A stretch of 64,000 bases of DNA. Origin: Candidatus Accumulibacter affinis (GTDB taxonomy: Bacteria; Pseudomonadota; Gammaproteobacteria; Burkholderiales; Rhodocyclaceae). Shown here in pieces: positions 11,391-20,947 of the stretch. Location of the stretch: positions 248,001 through 312,000 of the forward strand of contig JADJOT010000012.1 in NCBI GenBank assembly GCA_016713625.1. Reading direction: 5' to 3'. A program made the translations under genes and the position numbers. Every line of letters begins with the position of its first letter. Position 1 is the stretch's first letter. The notes beneath the pieces are model-generated. The model saw nothing but the letters and a program-made list of their open reading frames with translations. It did not search any database and was not told where the DNA came from.

Positions 11391-11711
11391 ATGGACAAGG
11401 CTGGGGAACTGGAAGCGCACTGGCGGGGCCATGTGGACGCCTGGCGGGCGAGCGGCGACAGCCAGAGGGCATACTATGAGGAGCACGGGCTGAGAAGCCA
11501 TTCGCTCAGCTGCTGGCACCTACGCTTGGCGCAGCGGTCAGGGCCGATCGCGGCGGGAAGCCCGCTGACCCTCGTTCCTGCAGTGAGGGTTCCCCGTGCC
11601 GCGGCCTCTACGCCGAGTCTGTCGCTGCACAGCCCGCAGGGCTGGCGACTCGAATTTGCCACTCTGCCGCCTGCCGGGTGGCTGACGGCCCTGTGGGGAG
11701 AGCGCGCATGA
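11391..11711 (+). CDS. tnpA: IS66 accessory protein TnpA
   Basis: 106 residues from ATG 11391 with an AGGAGGAAG Shine-Dalgarno. Helical N-terminus (HWRGHVDAWRASGDSQRAYY, then EEHGLRSHSLSCWHLR), the helix-turn-helix-like start of IS66 TnpA proteins. It is one of two small accessory proteins needed for IS66 transposition. Its stop overlaps the tnpB start (ATGA). Confidence 0.85.
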   Translation: MDKAGELEAHWRGHVDAWRASGDSQRAYYEEHGLRSHSLSCWHLRLAQRSGPIAAGSPLTLVPAVRVPRAAASTPSLSLHSPQGWRLEFATLPPAGWLTALWGERA

Positions 11712-12061
11712 GCGCGCCCCTCGGGGCGGCGCCGGAGCGCATCTGGCTGGCCGTCGAAGCGGTGGACATGCGTCTGGGCATCGATGGCCTGTCGGCGCGC
11801 ATCCAGGCCAGTCTCGGGCGCAGCCCCTGTGACGGCACCGCCTACGCCTTCACTAACCGGCGCCGCAGCCGGCTCAAACTGCTGGTCTGGGATGGCACCG
11901 GCGTCTGGCTCTCGCAGCGCCGGCTGCACCGTGGCTACTTCACCTGGCCGAGCGCCAGCGACCCGGTTTTCGCCCTCACCGCAGCACAATGGCGCTGGCT
12001 GATCGCCGGCGTAGACTGGCAACGCCGGGACGCTCCGGCACCCGCCCACTGGCAGGTCTAA
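11708..12061 (+). CDS. tnpB: IS66 accessory protein TnpB (IS66 Orf2-like)
   Basis: 117 residues from ATG 11708, coupled to tnpA. IWLAVEAVDMRLGIDGLSA, then YAFTNRRRSRLKLLVWDGTG and GYFTWP, are diagnostic of the IS66 Orf2 family. It is intact and normal in length. Function in transposition is required but poorly defined biochemically. Confidence 0.92.
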   Translation: MSAPLGAAPERIWLAVEAVDMRLGIDGLSARIQASLGRSPCDGTAYAFTNRRRSRLKLLVWDGTGVWLSQRRLHRGYFTWPSASDPVFALTAAQWRWLIAGVDWQRRDAPAPAHWQV

Positions 12062-12141
12062 GGGTGCGCTTTCTTTGCAGAAAAGCATGCCAAATCCGCC
12101 ACTTCGACGTCTTTCAGAGCATCTTCATGGTATAATCCGTC

Positions 12142-13131
12142 CTGGATTTAGCCAGCGAACTTGCCCCCTTCTCGCCCTCGCCGGAACTGCTGTTCTGGGC
12201 CGAGAAGCGGGTCGGTGGACTGCTCGAACAGGTCAAGACCAGTGCCACGGAGATTCACTGGCGCGATGCCAAGATCGAGAAGCTGACCCTCGAACTGGCC
12301 TATCTGCGGCGGATGAAATTCGGCGTCAAGAGCGAGTCCCTGGTCGCTGCCGAACGGGACCTCTTCGACGAAACCCTGGCCGCCGACCTCGCTGCCTGCG
12401 AAGCCCGCCTGGACGAACAGCGCCAGGCGGCCGAAATGGGGCCGCATCTCCCGCCCGCCGAGAAACCGAAACGCGAACGCGCCGGCCGTCAGCCCTTGCC
12501 CGAACAGCTGCCCCGGGTCGAGCACCTGCACGAGCCCGAAAGCTGCACCTGTGGGCAATGTGGTCAGGCGCTGGTGCGGATCGGCGAGGACGTGACCGAG
12601 AAACTCAGCATCGTTCCCGCCGAGTTCTTCGTCGAACGCCACCTCTACCCGAAGTACGCCTGCCGGCCCTGCGAGACCCTCACCGCCGCACCGGCGGTGG
12701 CTTCGGTCATCGATGGCGGCCTGGCGGCGCCGGCCTTGCTGGCCTGGGTGATGGTCAGCAAATACGTCGATCACCTGCCGCTCTATCGTCTGGAACGGCA
12801 GGCCGCCCGCTCGGGGGTGACGCTGTCTCGCTCGACGCTGGCGGACTGGGTCGGTCGCATCGGTGTCGCTCTCGAACCGCTCTGGCTGCGCCTGGCCGAG
12901 CTGCTGCGCCAGGATACGGTGCTGCATGCCGATGAAACCCCGGTACAGCAACTCGATCCGGGCAGAGGAAAGACCAAGCGGGCGTATCTCTGGGCGTATC
13001 GCAGCAATGCCCTGGGAAGCAACCCGCCGATCGTCGTCTTCGACTACCAGCCCGGCCGGGGCGGGAAGTATGTGGTGGAGTTCCTCGGCCACTGGCAAGG
13101 CGCTCTGATGGTCGATGAGTTTGCCGGTTAT
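12142..13131 (+). pseudogene. tnpC: IS66 transposase TnpC, N-terminal part
   Basis: The frame opens after TAA 12133 and likely begins at CTG 12142 (LDLASELAPFSPSPELLFW), where relatives have ATG. A leucine-zipper-like segment, a zinc-binding segment (CTCGQCG), LHADETPVQQL with the first catalytic Asp and LMVDEFAGY with the second follow. Homology stops at TAT 13131, the RIT insertion point; the C-terminal part resumes at 16,566. Removing the insert restores an in-frame junction (VDEFAGY-QVLF). Confidence 0.88.
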
Positions 13132-13226
13132 GTTGCCGCCGAAGATATGTGGTGGCGACCTGAAGGCCGACGGCCGATCCTCTGGACCGTCGGGCTGGTG
13201 CGCACATAAATTCGAGCGTTTGGCGG

Positions 13227-14234
13227 CTACAGTTGGCTCATGAAGTCCATGATCGTGCCCGACGTTCTCGCTGATTTCGTCCGCGCGGCGGCTGGCAGGT
13301 CGGTGATGTTCACGCAGGCCAGTGCCTTGGCCTTCATCTCGAGATCGACCTCGACATAAACGTGTGTCGTGTCCAAGGAAACGTGACCGAGCCAAGCCCG
13401 AATGGTATTGATGTCCACTCCCGCACGAAGTAAATGAACAGCCGTGGTATGCCGGATCGAGTGCGGGCTGATGTGTTTTCCACGCATGGACTCGACCCGC
13501 GTGGCCGCCTCCTTGGCGTAGGTCTTCACGATGCGATGTACCCCGAAGCGCGTCATCGGGTCACCGGTTCGTCCGTGAAACACCTGATCGTCGGCGCACT
13601 TTCCGGCCACAAGCGGTTGCAGCGCAGCTACCGTGACCGCCCATAGAGGACAGATCCGCCACTTGTTGCCCTTGCCGAGAATGCGTACAGACGGTGACGT
13701 TCCCAGGTAAAGGTTGCCCACCCGCAAAGACGCCGCCTCGTCGGCACGAGCGCCGCTGTTGTAGAGAAAGAGCAGCAGAGCATGGTCTCGCGCCCCCAGC
13801 GTCGTGCCACGATTTGGGGCGCGCAACAGTGCCTCGACTTCGGGCTTGTCGAGATATCCGATGGCGTTCTGGGCGGCCTTCTTGAACGGCACCAAACGAA
13901 CTTGAGAACACCAATCCAGATGCTCAGGTGAACGCATACCGACGAAACGAGCCAGCGAGTGAATGGTGCTGAGTCGCTGGTTGCGCGTGACGACGCTGCA
14001 ACCACGCTCATGCTCGATGTGATCGAGGAATGCCCGCACCCGATCTGCTGACACGTCATGCACCGCCAGACGCTCGATCGGCACCGTCGCCAAGTTGCTG
14101 ACGAATGGCAGGAGCAGGGTTAATGTATCCCGGTAGCTTACTTGAGTGTTCCTCGCCAGGTTTCTCTCGGCGACCAGATACTCCAGCAGGAAACGCCGTA
14201 CCCATGGACCGAGAAGGCTTTGATCACGCATCAT
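13227..14234 (-). CDS. ritC: Tyrosine recombinase, third gene of RIT trio
   Basis: 335 residues, intact. N-terminal SAM-like core-binding domain (YLVAERNLARNTQVSYRDTL) and a catalytic domain with GARADEAASL (Arg I), HSIRHTTAVHLL (His-x-x-Arg), WLGHVSLDTTHVY (His and nucleophilic Tyr). Its start overlaps the end of the second recombinase by 11 bp. In RIT elements the three integrases act together in mobility; their individual roles are not settled. Confidence 0.88.
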   Translation of the reverse strand: MMRDQSLLGPWVRRFLLEYLVAERNLARNTQVSYRDTLTLLLPFVSNLATVPIERLAVHDVSADRVRAFLDHIEHERGCSVVTRNQRLSTIHSLARFVGMRSPEHLDWCSQVRLVPFKKAAQNAIGYLDKPEVEALLRAPNRGTTLGARDHALLLFLYNSGARADEAASLRVGNLYLGTSPSVRILGKGNKWRICPLWAVTVAALQPLVAGKCADDQVFHGRTGDPMTRFGVHRIVKTYAKEAATRVESMRGKHISPHSIRHTTAVHLLRAGVDINTIRAWLGHVSLDTTHVYVEVDLEMKAKALACVNITDLPAAARTKSARTSGTIMDFMSQL

Positions 14235-15177
14235 CGGCCTCCCGTTCTACCTCGTTCAATGCATACGCCGCGAACCGGGAGCTGGCCTCTTGCAGCAACT
14301 CTGATGTCATGTGCAGATAGCGCTGTGTCGAAACGATATTGGCGTGTCCGAGGTAGGTCGCCAGATGAGGCAGAAGGTATTGGACGTCCTTGCCCGAACG
14401 GTACCAGGCCAGGACACGATGAACCGCCGCGGTGTGGCGCAGATCGTGAAGTCGCGGAGGTCGTAGCTCACCGGGTGGACGGACAATGCCCGCCGCTGAT
14501 CGTATCCGTTGAAAGCAGGTGATGACTTCCGGGTAAGCCAGACAACAACCCGTGCGTGTACAAAGAAAGGGGGAGCCCCTGTCCTTTACCATGGGCAGCG
14601 TGCTTCGCCTCTCATAGTAGGCCGCCAATGCTGACGCCAGTTGCGGCCCGATCGGTACCAAGCGAGTCTTGTAGAACTTCGTGTTTCGAACGGTCAGGAC
14701 TTGCTCGGCAATATCAACGTCAGCCACCGTGAGGCCGATGGCTTCGCTGATACGAAGTCCAGCGCCGTACAGTACCAGTAGCAAGGTTCGATACGTCATG
14801 GCCTGAAGACGGCTCAAGGGGCGATCCTACGACGGCGGTCGAGTCGAGCAGGCGCTGTAGTTCGTCATGCGAGACATAGGATGTCTGCGGCGGCGGCAAC
14901 TTCGGCTTGATTTCTGGCAACAACGATACCACCACATAACCACGCGCCAACGCGAAGCGATACAACCCGGCCAACAATCTAAATTTTGTCGTCCAGGAAA
15001 CGCTAAGCACGCCATGGCCGCGTAGAAACGCGCTCACGGCCTGCTGCGTCACTTCGTGCAAGGGCCGATCACCCTGTCTCGCGCGAACTGGCGCAGCGTC
15101 CGGGCACCGCTGCGGATTTGGACACCCTGGGCTCGCCGGGTGGCAAGATAAATCGTGATGACATCACTGGTGTTCAT
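14224..15177 (-). pseudogene. ritB: Tyrosine recombinase, second gene of RIT trio, two frameshifts
   Basis: Start ATG at 15,177 (MNTSDVITIYLATRRAQGV), overlapping the stop of the first recombinase. Frame changes occur near 15,070 (AGGGT where AGGGGT is expected) and near 14,820 (CCCC where CCC is expected). Both are single-base homopolymer changes. The C-terminal portion has GAGLRISEAIGL (Arg), RLHDLRHTAAVHRVL and YLGHANIVSTQRYLH (Tyr), so every catalytic residue is encoded once frames are joined. Confidence 0.8.
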
Positions 15178-16403
15178 CGCAGACCTCCGAGATCGAAGTC
15201 AGCCACTTGGCGTAAAGACCCCAGGTCGACTTTCGTGTAGGTCATCGTGGCCGAGGCACTGCGATGACCGAGGTGGTCGCCGATCTCCTTGAGTGTCAGC
15301 CCGTCGGCGAGCAGCTTCGCTGCGCACGAGTGCCGCAAAGCATGAGGGCCAAGATGAGCGGCCTGTATCCTGCGCGCAGCCGCCGGGTGACGATGTTGTA
15401 GAGGGCCGTAGCCTGAATGGGGAATCGCGGCGCCTGGGTCCGGATAAAGACCTCAGCATGCGACACGTTCGGCCGAACCTCGTGGATGTATCGCCGAAGC
15501 GCCTCCGCCACGGAAGGCACGAGCGGGTAGGACCTGGGGTTGGCGGCGCTTCAGTCGCCAGATATGTAAAAGCCCGGCGGCGAGGTCGATCTGGTCAAGC
15601 CGAAGCGATGCAACCTCGCCTCGCCGAAGGCCGAGTACAGCCAATAGCAGCAGGATCGCGCGGTCGCGAATGTCGCCCTCGCTATCGCTGCTGGCGGTGG
15701 CGACCACGCGCCTTACATCCTCCCAGCTCAAAGCGTACGGCAACGACTCCAGCGCATATCGCCGATTTCCTGGGATCGAACCAGCCAGAATAGGGCTGCA
15801 CGCGCCGGTACTGGCGGCGTGACGAAGGAACACCCGCAGCATCTTGGCGATTCCTCCGGCAGAGATCCGAGACCACCGCTTTGCACCGTAATTGACGAAG
15901 TACGCATCGATATCTTGTGGCTGGAGCGTTGCCAGGTTACGGTCGGTGTCGCTGCACCAGCACAGAAACTTCAAGGCGCGGTACCGCCATTGCTCAATCG
16001 TGCAGGGCGTCAGACCGCGTTCGTCGCGCATCCAGGCAACGAAGTGCTCAAGGGCCGGCCCGAACGGGACCGACTCCTCGGGCTGCGGCCACCAGCCCAG
16101 GTATTTCAACCAGGGTCGCGCGAAACATACGCATGTAGCGGCCGTCGTTGGTGCCAGCCCATGACTGGTTGGCGAAACTCGTCCGTAGACGATTTCATGC
16201 AACCGGGACGCATTGACGCTCCCGAAGTCGCTGGGTGACATGTGTTCAGCAACCCACAAAATCGATCGCGCCCGCAGACGTAGAGAATCTCGCGTGCCAC
16301 CCTGAGCAGTACAGTGCTGAAGGTAGCGATTGCGTTCATCTGCCAACGGGCCATCGCGATGGTGGGCAAGTGCGCGATCTGTACTAACAAGAGTTTCGAA
16401 CAT
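15174..16403 (-). pseudogene. ritA: Tyrosine recombinase, first gene of RIT trio, two frameshifts
   Basis: Start ATG at 16,403 (MFETLVSTDRALAHHRDG). The first ~290 codons are continuous, including the catalytic Arg in GLRRGEVASLRL. Frame shifts near 15,530 (CTACCC vs CTACC) and near 15,375 (GG vs GGG) separate the middle piece and the C-terminal piece, which reads GPHALRHSCAAKLL and HLGHRSASATMTYTKV with the His, Arg and Tyr residues, ending at 15,174. Coupled to the next gene by ATGA overlap. Confidence 0.8.
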
Positions 16404-16534
16404 GACAGTCCTTTGAGGTTGAAAGGGACTGTCAGCAAGGACCTCCAGTTATGTGCTGTCAAATGCTCAAGAACAGGCTGGATGCTGGGGCTTCTGGACT
16501 GGTGTCACATATCTTCGGCGGCAACATAACCGGC

Positions 16535-16556
16535 ATTATGTTGTGCAAAACATAAT
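16535..16556. repeat. 22-base palindrome at RIT right junction
   Basis: ATTATGTT-GTGCAA-AACATAAT is an inverted repeat lying between the right 28-bp terminal repeat and the resumed tnpC. It has no counterpart at the left junction, so it may be part of the recombination site. Confidence 0.7.
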
Positions 16557-16565
16557 GCCGGCTAT

Positions 16566-17144
16566 CAGGTGCTGTTTCGGGGCGAGGTGATCGAACTCGC
16601 CTGTATGGCCCACGCCCGGCGGAAGTTCTTCGACCTCCATCAAGCGAATGGGAGCCCCGTCGCGGCCGAGGCCCTGCGCCGCATCGGCGAGTTGTATGCC
16701 ATTGAGGCCGCAGCGAAGGGGAAGACGGTAGAGGAGCGCGCCCGACGACGAAAGGAAACCAGTCAGCCGCTGCTCGAAGCCCTGCACCTGTGGCTCCAGA
16801 ACACCCGCAGATCGGTGGCCGACGGCGGCGCACTGGCCAAGGCGATCGACTACAGTCTGCGACGCTGGCCGGCCTTTGCCCGGTACGCCACCAACGGCTT
16901 CTACCCGATCGACAACAACCCGGTCGAGAATGCCATTCGTCCGATCGCCATCGGGAAGAAAAATTGCCTGTTCGCCGGTTCCGAGGCGGCAGGCCAACGC
17001 GCCGCGGCGATTCAGTCGCTGCTCGAAACTGCGCGCGCGAACGGCATCGAGCCCATGGCCTGGCTGACCGACACCCTCGAGAAACTCCCCTCCTGGCCGA
17101 ACCGCCGCATCGACGAGCTCCTGCCGCTCAAAAAGCCAGTCTGA
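16566..17144 (+). pseudogene. tnpC: IS66 transposase TnpC, C-terminal part
   Basis: Continuation of the split transposase: VLFRGEVIELACMAHARRKF, a helical insertion, then GFYPIDNNPVENAIRPIAIG with the catalytic Glu, KKNCLFAGSEAAGQRAA, and the IS66 C-terminal tail ending KKPV. Without the N-terminal piece it cannot act. Right IS66 terminus follows at 17,160-17,181. Confidence 0.88.
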
Positions 17145-17181
17145 TTGTGCGCGCCCAGGGGTGGGTGCGCTGAACGCTTAC

Positions 17182-17479
17182 GGTGAAAGTCCTCTACTCG
17201 CCCGACAAGGGGAAGGGTTAGCGAAGTAATCGGCCCGCTGCCGCAAATCGCGCCGAAGAAACACGGGGTTGCGGCGTTGTGGCAAAGTGGACGGCGGTGC
17301 CGCGGAAGACCGATGTAGCAATGGTGCGTAATGCCCGTGGGTTAGCGTGGTCATGGGTGACGTCATCGACATTGGTGAATCGGCTTGGCAGTGTGCAGGC
17401 GGATATCCCGTTTAAGAGAGTGAGCAAGACGACGTACCCGAGGCGGCGCCACCTTTCTGAACGAATGATGGAGCACGCC
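17182..17479 (+). other. Probable truncated group II intron 5' structured region
   Basis: No gene. The plus strand from the IS66 edge reads GGTGAAAGTCCTCTACTCGC and continues with a stem-rich, non-coding pattern like the 5' domains of bacterial group II introns. It is cut on the left by IS66 and on the right by the IS110 transposase gene. Assignment by appearance only; the orientation is opposite to the maturase fragment at 10,627-11,315. Confidence 0.35.
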
Positions 17480-18836
17480 ATGGCTCAACGCAATCGAAGC
17501 CTCAGACTCAAGCCGGGTCAGTCCCGGAGTGGCACTGACGATCACCCACCCCAATGCGGCAGGAATTGACATCGGCAGCGCGGCGCACTTTGTGGCCGTA
17601 CCGCCTGACCGGGACGATGAGCCGGTGCGCGAGTTTCCCAGCTTCACGGTTGACCTCAATGCCATTGCTGATTGGCTTCAGGCCTGCCGGGTGGATACGG
17701 TGGCGATGGAGTTCAGGTGTACTGGATCCCCTGTTCGAGTTGCTGGAGTCGCGTGGCTTCACGGTGCTGCTGGTCAACGCGCGTCACGTGAAGAACGTTT
17801 CGGGCCGCAAGTCCGACGTGCTCGACTGTCAGTGGATTCAGCAACTCATGACCTACGGCCTGCTCAGCGGTGCGTTTCGCCCAGCCGATCAGGTGTGTGT
17901 TGCGCTCGCTGTGGCGCCAGCGCGGCATGCTGTTGCGCAGCCAGGCCAGAGAGGTACAGCACATGCAAAAGGCGCTCACGCAGATGAACGTTCAACTGGC
18001 CAACGTCATCTCCGACGTGGTGGGCGAGACCGGCCAGAAGATCCTGCGCGCCATCGTGGCCGGCGAGCGTGATGGTCAGGTGCTGGGTGCGATGAAGAAC
18101 GTGCGCATCCACGCTAGCGTCGATGAAATCGCCAAGAGCCTGCAAGGCCACTGGCGGGTCGAGCACTTGTTCGCGCTCAAGCAGGCGCTGGCCGCCTTCG
18201 ACTTTATCGGCACGCAACTGGCTGAATGCGATCAGGAGATCGAAGCGCAGTTGAAGCGGCTGGAGGTTCATGAAGGCGACCCAGCCAAAGGCAAGAAGCG
18301 CAGTCGGCCACGCAATGCGCCGAAGTTCGATCTGCGTACCCAACTGTTCAAGATGTGCGGCGGTGGACTTGACGCGCATCGACGGCATCGATGTGACCAC
18401 CGCTCTGGCGGTCATCAGCGAGACCGGGGCCGACATGTCACGCTTTCCCACGGAGGGCCACTTCGCGAGCTGGCTGGGTTTGTGCCCCGGCACCAAGATC
18501 ACCGGTGGCAAGGTGATGAGCGGCAAGACCAAGCGTTGTGCCAACCGCGCGGCCCAGGCCCTGCGCTTGGCCGCCGCAGCGCTGAGAACCAGCCAGTCCG
18601 CGCTCGGCGCGTACTTCAGACGCTTGTGCTCGCGTATGGACAAGCCCAAGGCCGTGACCGCGGCAGCCCACAAGCTGGCGCGGCTGATCTACACCCTGCT
18701 CACCAAGGGCCAAGAGTACACCGACCAGGGCCAGGACTACTACGAGCAGCGTTACCACCAGCGCGTTCTCCGCCAACTGGCACAGCGCGCCCAGAAGCTC
18801 GGCATGAAGCTCGTCCCCACTGAACAACCAGCATAA
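17480..18836 (+). pseudogene. IS110-family transposase, multiple frameshifts
   Basis: Start ATG 17480 (MAQRNRSLRLKPG). The catalytic N-terminal DEDD domain is visible as NAAGIDIGSAAHFVAV, VDTVAME and GRKSDVLDCQWIQQL. The C-terminal transposase_20 domain reads GIDVTTALAVISETG and FASWLGLCPGTKITGG. Frame changes lie near 17,525, 17,715, 17,895 and 18,362; the second has lost a GT from GTGTAC. No terminal repeats, as usual for IS110. Confidence 0.85.
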
Positions 18837-18844
18837 AACATGCA

Positions 18845-19243
18845 TATAAGATCAACCAGTTGAGAGGAGTTTCTTAAGAGCTGAACGGCAAGGGTGTCGC
18901 GGGTGACTGCGAATCTGGAGGAAGCCGAAGGCAAAGCGCTGGCCTGACGAACAGGAAGCGGATATGAGGCGGCGTAGCGGGGTGAGGTGTCGTAGATCAT
19001 CAAAGCCCGAAACTTGTACGGAACGCTACGACGTAGATCCGACAGGCATAAGCGCGAAGGTAGGTGCGCAATACCCGGGGAGATCTGCATGCGTGCCTAG
19101 TGCTACCGACACCGAGAGGTGTCGAGATGCGCATGCAGAAGTCAGCAGAAGGCATAGTAGGTTGGGGACGAAGCGGAGAGCCCGAGAAGAACTCTGACCG
19201 AAGGCCTGAACATTGAACAACGCGATTAGGACATTCGACCTCG
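18845..19243 (+). ncRNA. Group II intron 5' domains (leader of RT gene)
   Basis: Non-coding, stem-rich sequence between IS110 and the RT gene. Segments such as GATATGAGGCGGCGTAGCGG and GACAGGCATAAGCGCGAAGG resemble domain I-III of bacterial group II introns that precede RT genes of this type. The exact 5' splice boundary was not fixed; it should lie between about 18,845 and 18,900. Confidence 0.55.
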
Positions 19244-20638
19244 ATGCAAATCGATGAAGCAATAACGCAGGCAACTGCACCTGACACGGAGGGAGGCGGA
19301 CGGATTTCGCCATTGACCGAGTTGGGCGCCGAGGTTGGCACGGCGGCGGATGGGCAAACGAAAGCGGAAGGGCTGCGGCAGATGGAGGCCGTAGTTGAAC
19401 GAAGCAATCTCTGGCAAGCGTATGAGCGGGTCCTGCGGAACAAGGGCGCGGCAGGAGTCGATGGACTCACCGTATTCGAACTCAAGGCATGGCTGCAACA
19501 GCACTGGCCAAGCGTCAAGGCAGCCCTCCTGGCAGGCGACTATCTGCCAGCGGCAATCCGGAAAGTGGAGATGCCGAAACCCAACGGCGGGGTGCGGATA
19601 CTGGGTATCCCGACGGTGCTGGATCGACTGATCCAGCAAGCGCTGCTGCAAGTTCTACAACCGGAATTCGAGCCTGAATTCTCCGAACACAGCTACGGGT
19701 TCCGACCGGGCCGCAATGCATGGCAAGCGGTGCAACGAGCGCAAGGCTATATCAGGGAAGAACGCCGTTGGGTGGTTGACCTTGATTTGGAGAAATTCTT
19801 TGACCGGGTAAATCACGACCTTCTGATGTCGAGAGTGGCGCGCCGGGTAAAGGATGAACGGGTTCTGAAACTGATCCGGCGTTATCTGGAAGCGGGCATG
19901 ATGTCAGAAGGAACGGTCAGTGCAAGGACGGAAGGCACGCCGCAAGGCGGACCGCTGTCACCGCTGCTGTCGAACATCCTGCTGACCGACCTGGATCGCG
20001 AACTGGAACGCCGGGGGCATCGGTTCTGCCGCTATGCCGATGACTGCAACATCTACGTCAAAAGCGAAATGGCAGGGCAGCACGCGATGGATGCGATCAC
20101 CGATTATCTGGAGCAGAAATTGAAGCTTCGGGTCAATCGGGACAAGAGCGCCGTCGCGCGGCCTTGGCAGCGGAAGTTTCTGGGGTATAGCGTCACGTGG
20201 CACAAGCAGGCACGTCTGAAGATCGCTGGTAGCAGTGTGAAGCGTCTGAAAGACAAAGTGCGTGAAATCGTCGTCGGGAATGCCTTTCGCAACCTCGGCC
20301 AAACGATCACCGCCCTTACCCCCGTGCTGCGTGGCTGGACATCCTATTTCCGGCTGACCGAGGTAAAAGGTGTGTTGCAGGACTTGGACGGATGGATACG
20401 GCGCAAACTGCGTTGCCTGCTCTGGCGGCAATGGAAGCGTCCGGCCACCCGTAACAAGCGATTACAAGCGCGAGGGTTGGACGGGACGCGAGCATGGAAA
20501 TCGGCAAGCAACGGACGTGGCCCCTGGTGGAACTCCGGCGCGAGCCATATGAACGCGGCCTATCCAAAACGCTTCTTTGATGCAATGGGGTTGGTTTCGT
20601 TGCTGGACACTCAGCGACGCTTCCAGCAGGTTCAATGA
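19244..20638 (+). CDS. ltrA: Group II intron reverse transcriptase/maturase
   Basis: 464 residues and intact. RT motifs in order: GAAGVDGLTVFELKAWL, RILGIPTVLDRLIQQAL, SYGFRPGRNAWQAVQ, VVDLDLEKFFDRVNHDLLM, TPQGGPLSPLLSNILL, CRYADDCNIYV (catalytic YADD), KFLGYSV. The maturase domain X has LTPVLRGWTSYFRL. No C-terminal HNH endonuclease is present. The stop directly precedes a disrupted domain V: an IS21-like element separates the gene from 24,827-24,902. RNA splicing is therefore probably blocked, although the protein could act in trans. Confidence 0.93.
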   Translation: MQIDEAITQATAPDTEGGGRISPLTELGAEVGTAADGQTKAEGLRQMEAVVERSNLWQAYERVLRNKGAAGVDGLTVFELKAWLQQHWPSVKAALLAGDYLPAAIRKVEMPKPNGGVRILGIPTVLDRLIQQALLQVLQPEFEPEFSEHSYGFRPGRNAWQAVQRAQGYIREERRWVVDLDLEKFFDRVNHDLLMSRVARRVKDERVLKLIRRYLEAGMMSEGTVSARTEGTPQGGPLSPLLSNILLTDLDRELERRGHRFCRYADDCNIYVKSEMAGQHAMDAITDYLEQKLKLRVNRDKSAVARPWQRKFLGYSVTWHKQARLKIAGSSVKRLKDKVREIVVGNAFRNLGQTITALTPVLRGWTSYFRLTEVKGVLQDLDGWIRRKLRCLLWRQWKRPATRNKRLQARGLDGTRAWKSASNGRGPWWNSGASHMNAAYPKRFFDAMGLVSLLDTQRRFQQVQ

Positions 20639-20947
20639 ACTGTGAGCGGCGGCGTGAATTCCCGTTGAATTGGGCGGTTTGAAATTCGTGATCGTAGAGA
20701 AGCGCAAAGCAGGGTTCCGCGGCTTTTTGAGGCGCGAACTTGGGCTTTGATGATGACGATTTTGGTCTGGCGGGGCTGAGTAGGACGGTCGCGACTTGCG
20801 TATACATAGCGCCGAGACCGCATTGAAGGATGGTGCGCTTTGAAGTCGTAGCCAAGTGCGGACAGGAGACGCCCGGTACTTTTTCGGACTGCGATAGAAG
20901 ATGCCCGTTTTCAGTCTCTCGGTTGCTTACCCGGAAGATGTGGGCCG

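Larger units (their letters stand above)
13132..16556 (-). mobile_element. RIT (recombinase-in-trio) element inside IS66 tnpC
   Basis: Three consecutive, overlapping minus-strand tyrosine recombinase genes are bounded by a perfect 28-bp inverted repeat: 13,123-13,150 starting GCCGGTTATGTTGCCGCC and its reverse complement at 16,507-16,534. A 22-base palindrome follows at 16,535-16,556, then the interrupted tnpC resumes. GCCGGTTAT/GCCGGCTAT of tnpC flanks both sides. Gene trio plus terminal repeats match the described RIT element class. Confidence 0.85.
11316..17181 (+). mobile_element. IS66-family element interrupted by a RIT element
   Basis: Left terminus GTAAGCGTCCGGCCCATCC at 11,316 and right terminus ending CGCTTAC at 17,181 (reverse complement GTAAGCGTTCAGCGC) are the expected IS66 inverted repeats. 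Inside are tnpA, tnpB and tnpC in order. tnpC is split at 13,131/16,566. The 8 bp outside each end do not match, so the flanks were rearranged after insertion. Confidence 0.82.

Noticed and set aside
12148..13395. 415-codon minus-strand frame across tnpC and the RIT end
   Set aside because: Spans two unrelated elements; it is antisense to tnpC and has no family features.
19244..20638. Retron or DGR reverse transcriptase
   Set aside because: It has group II intron motifs and a maturase domain, is flanked by intron RNA domains, and has no msr/msd or template repeat.
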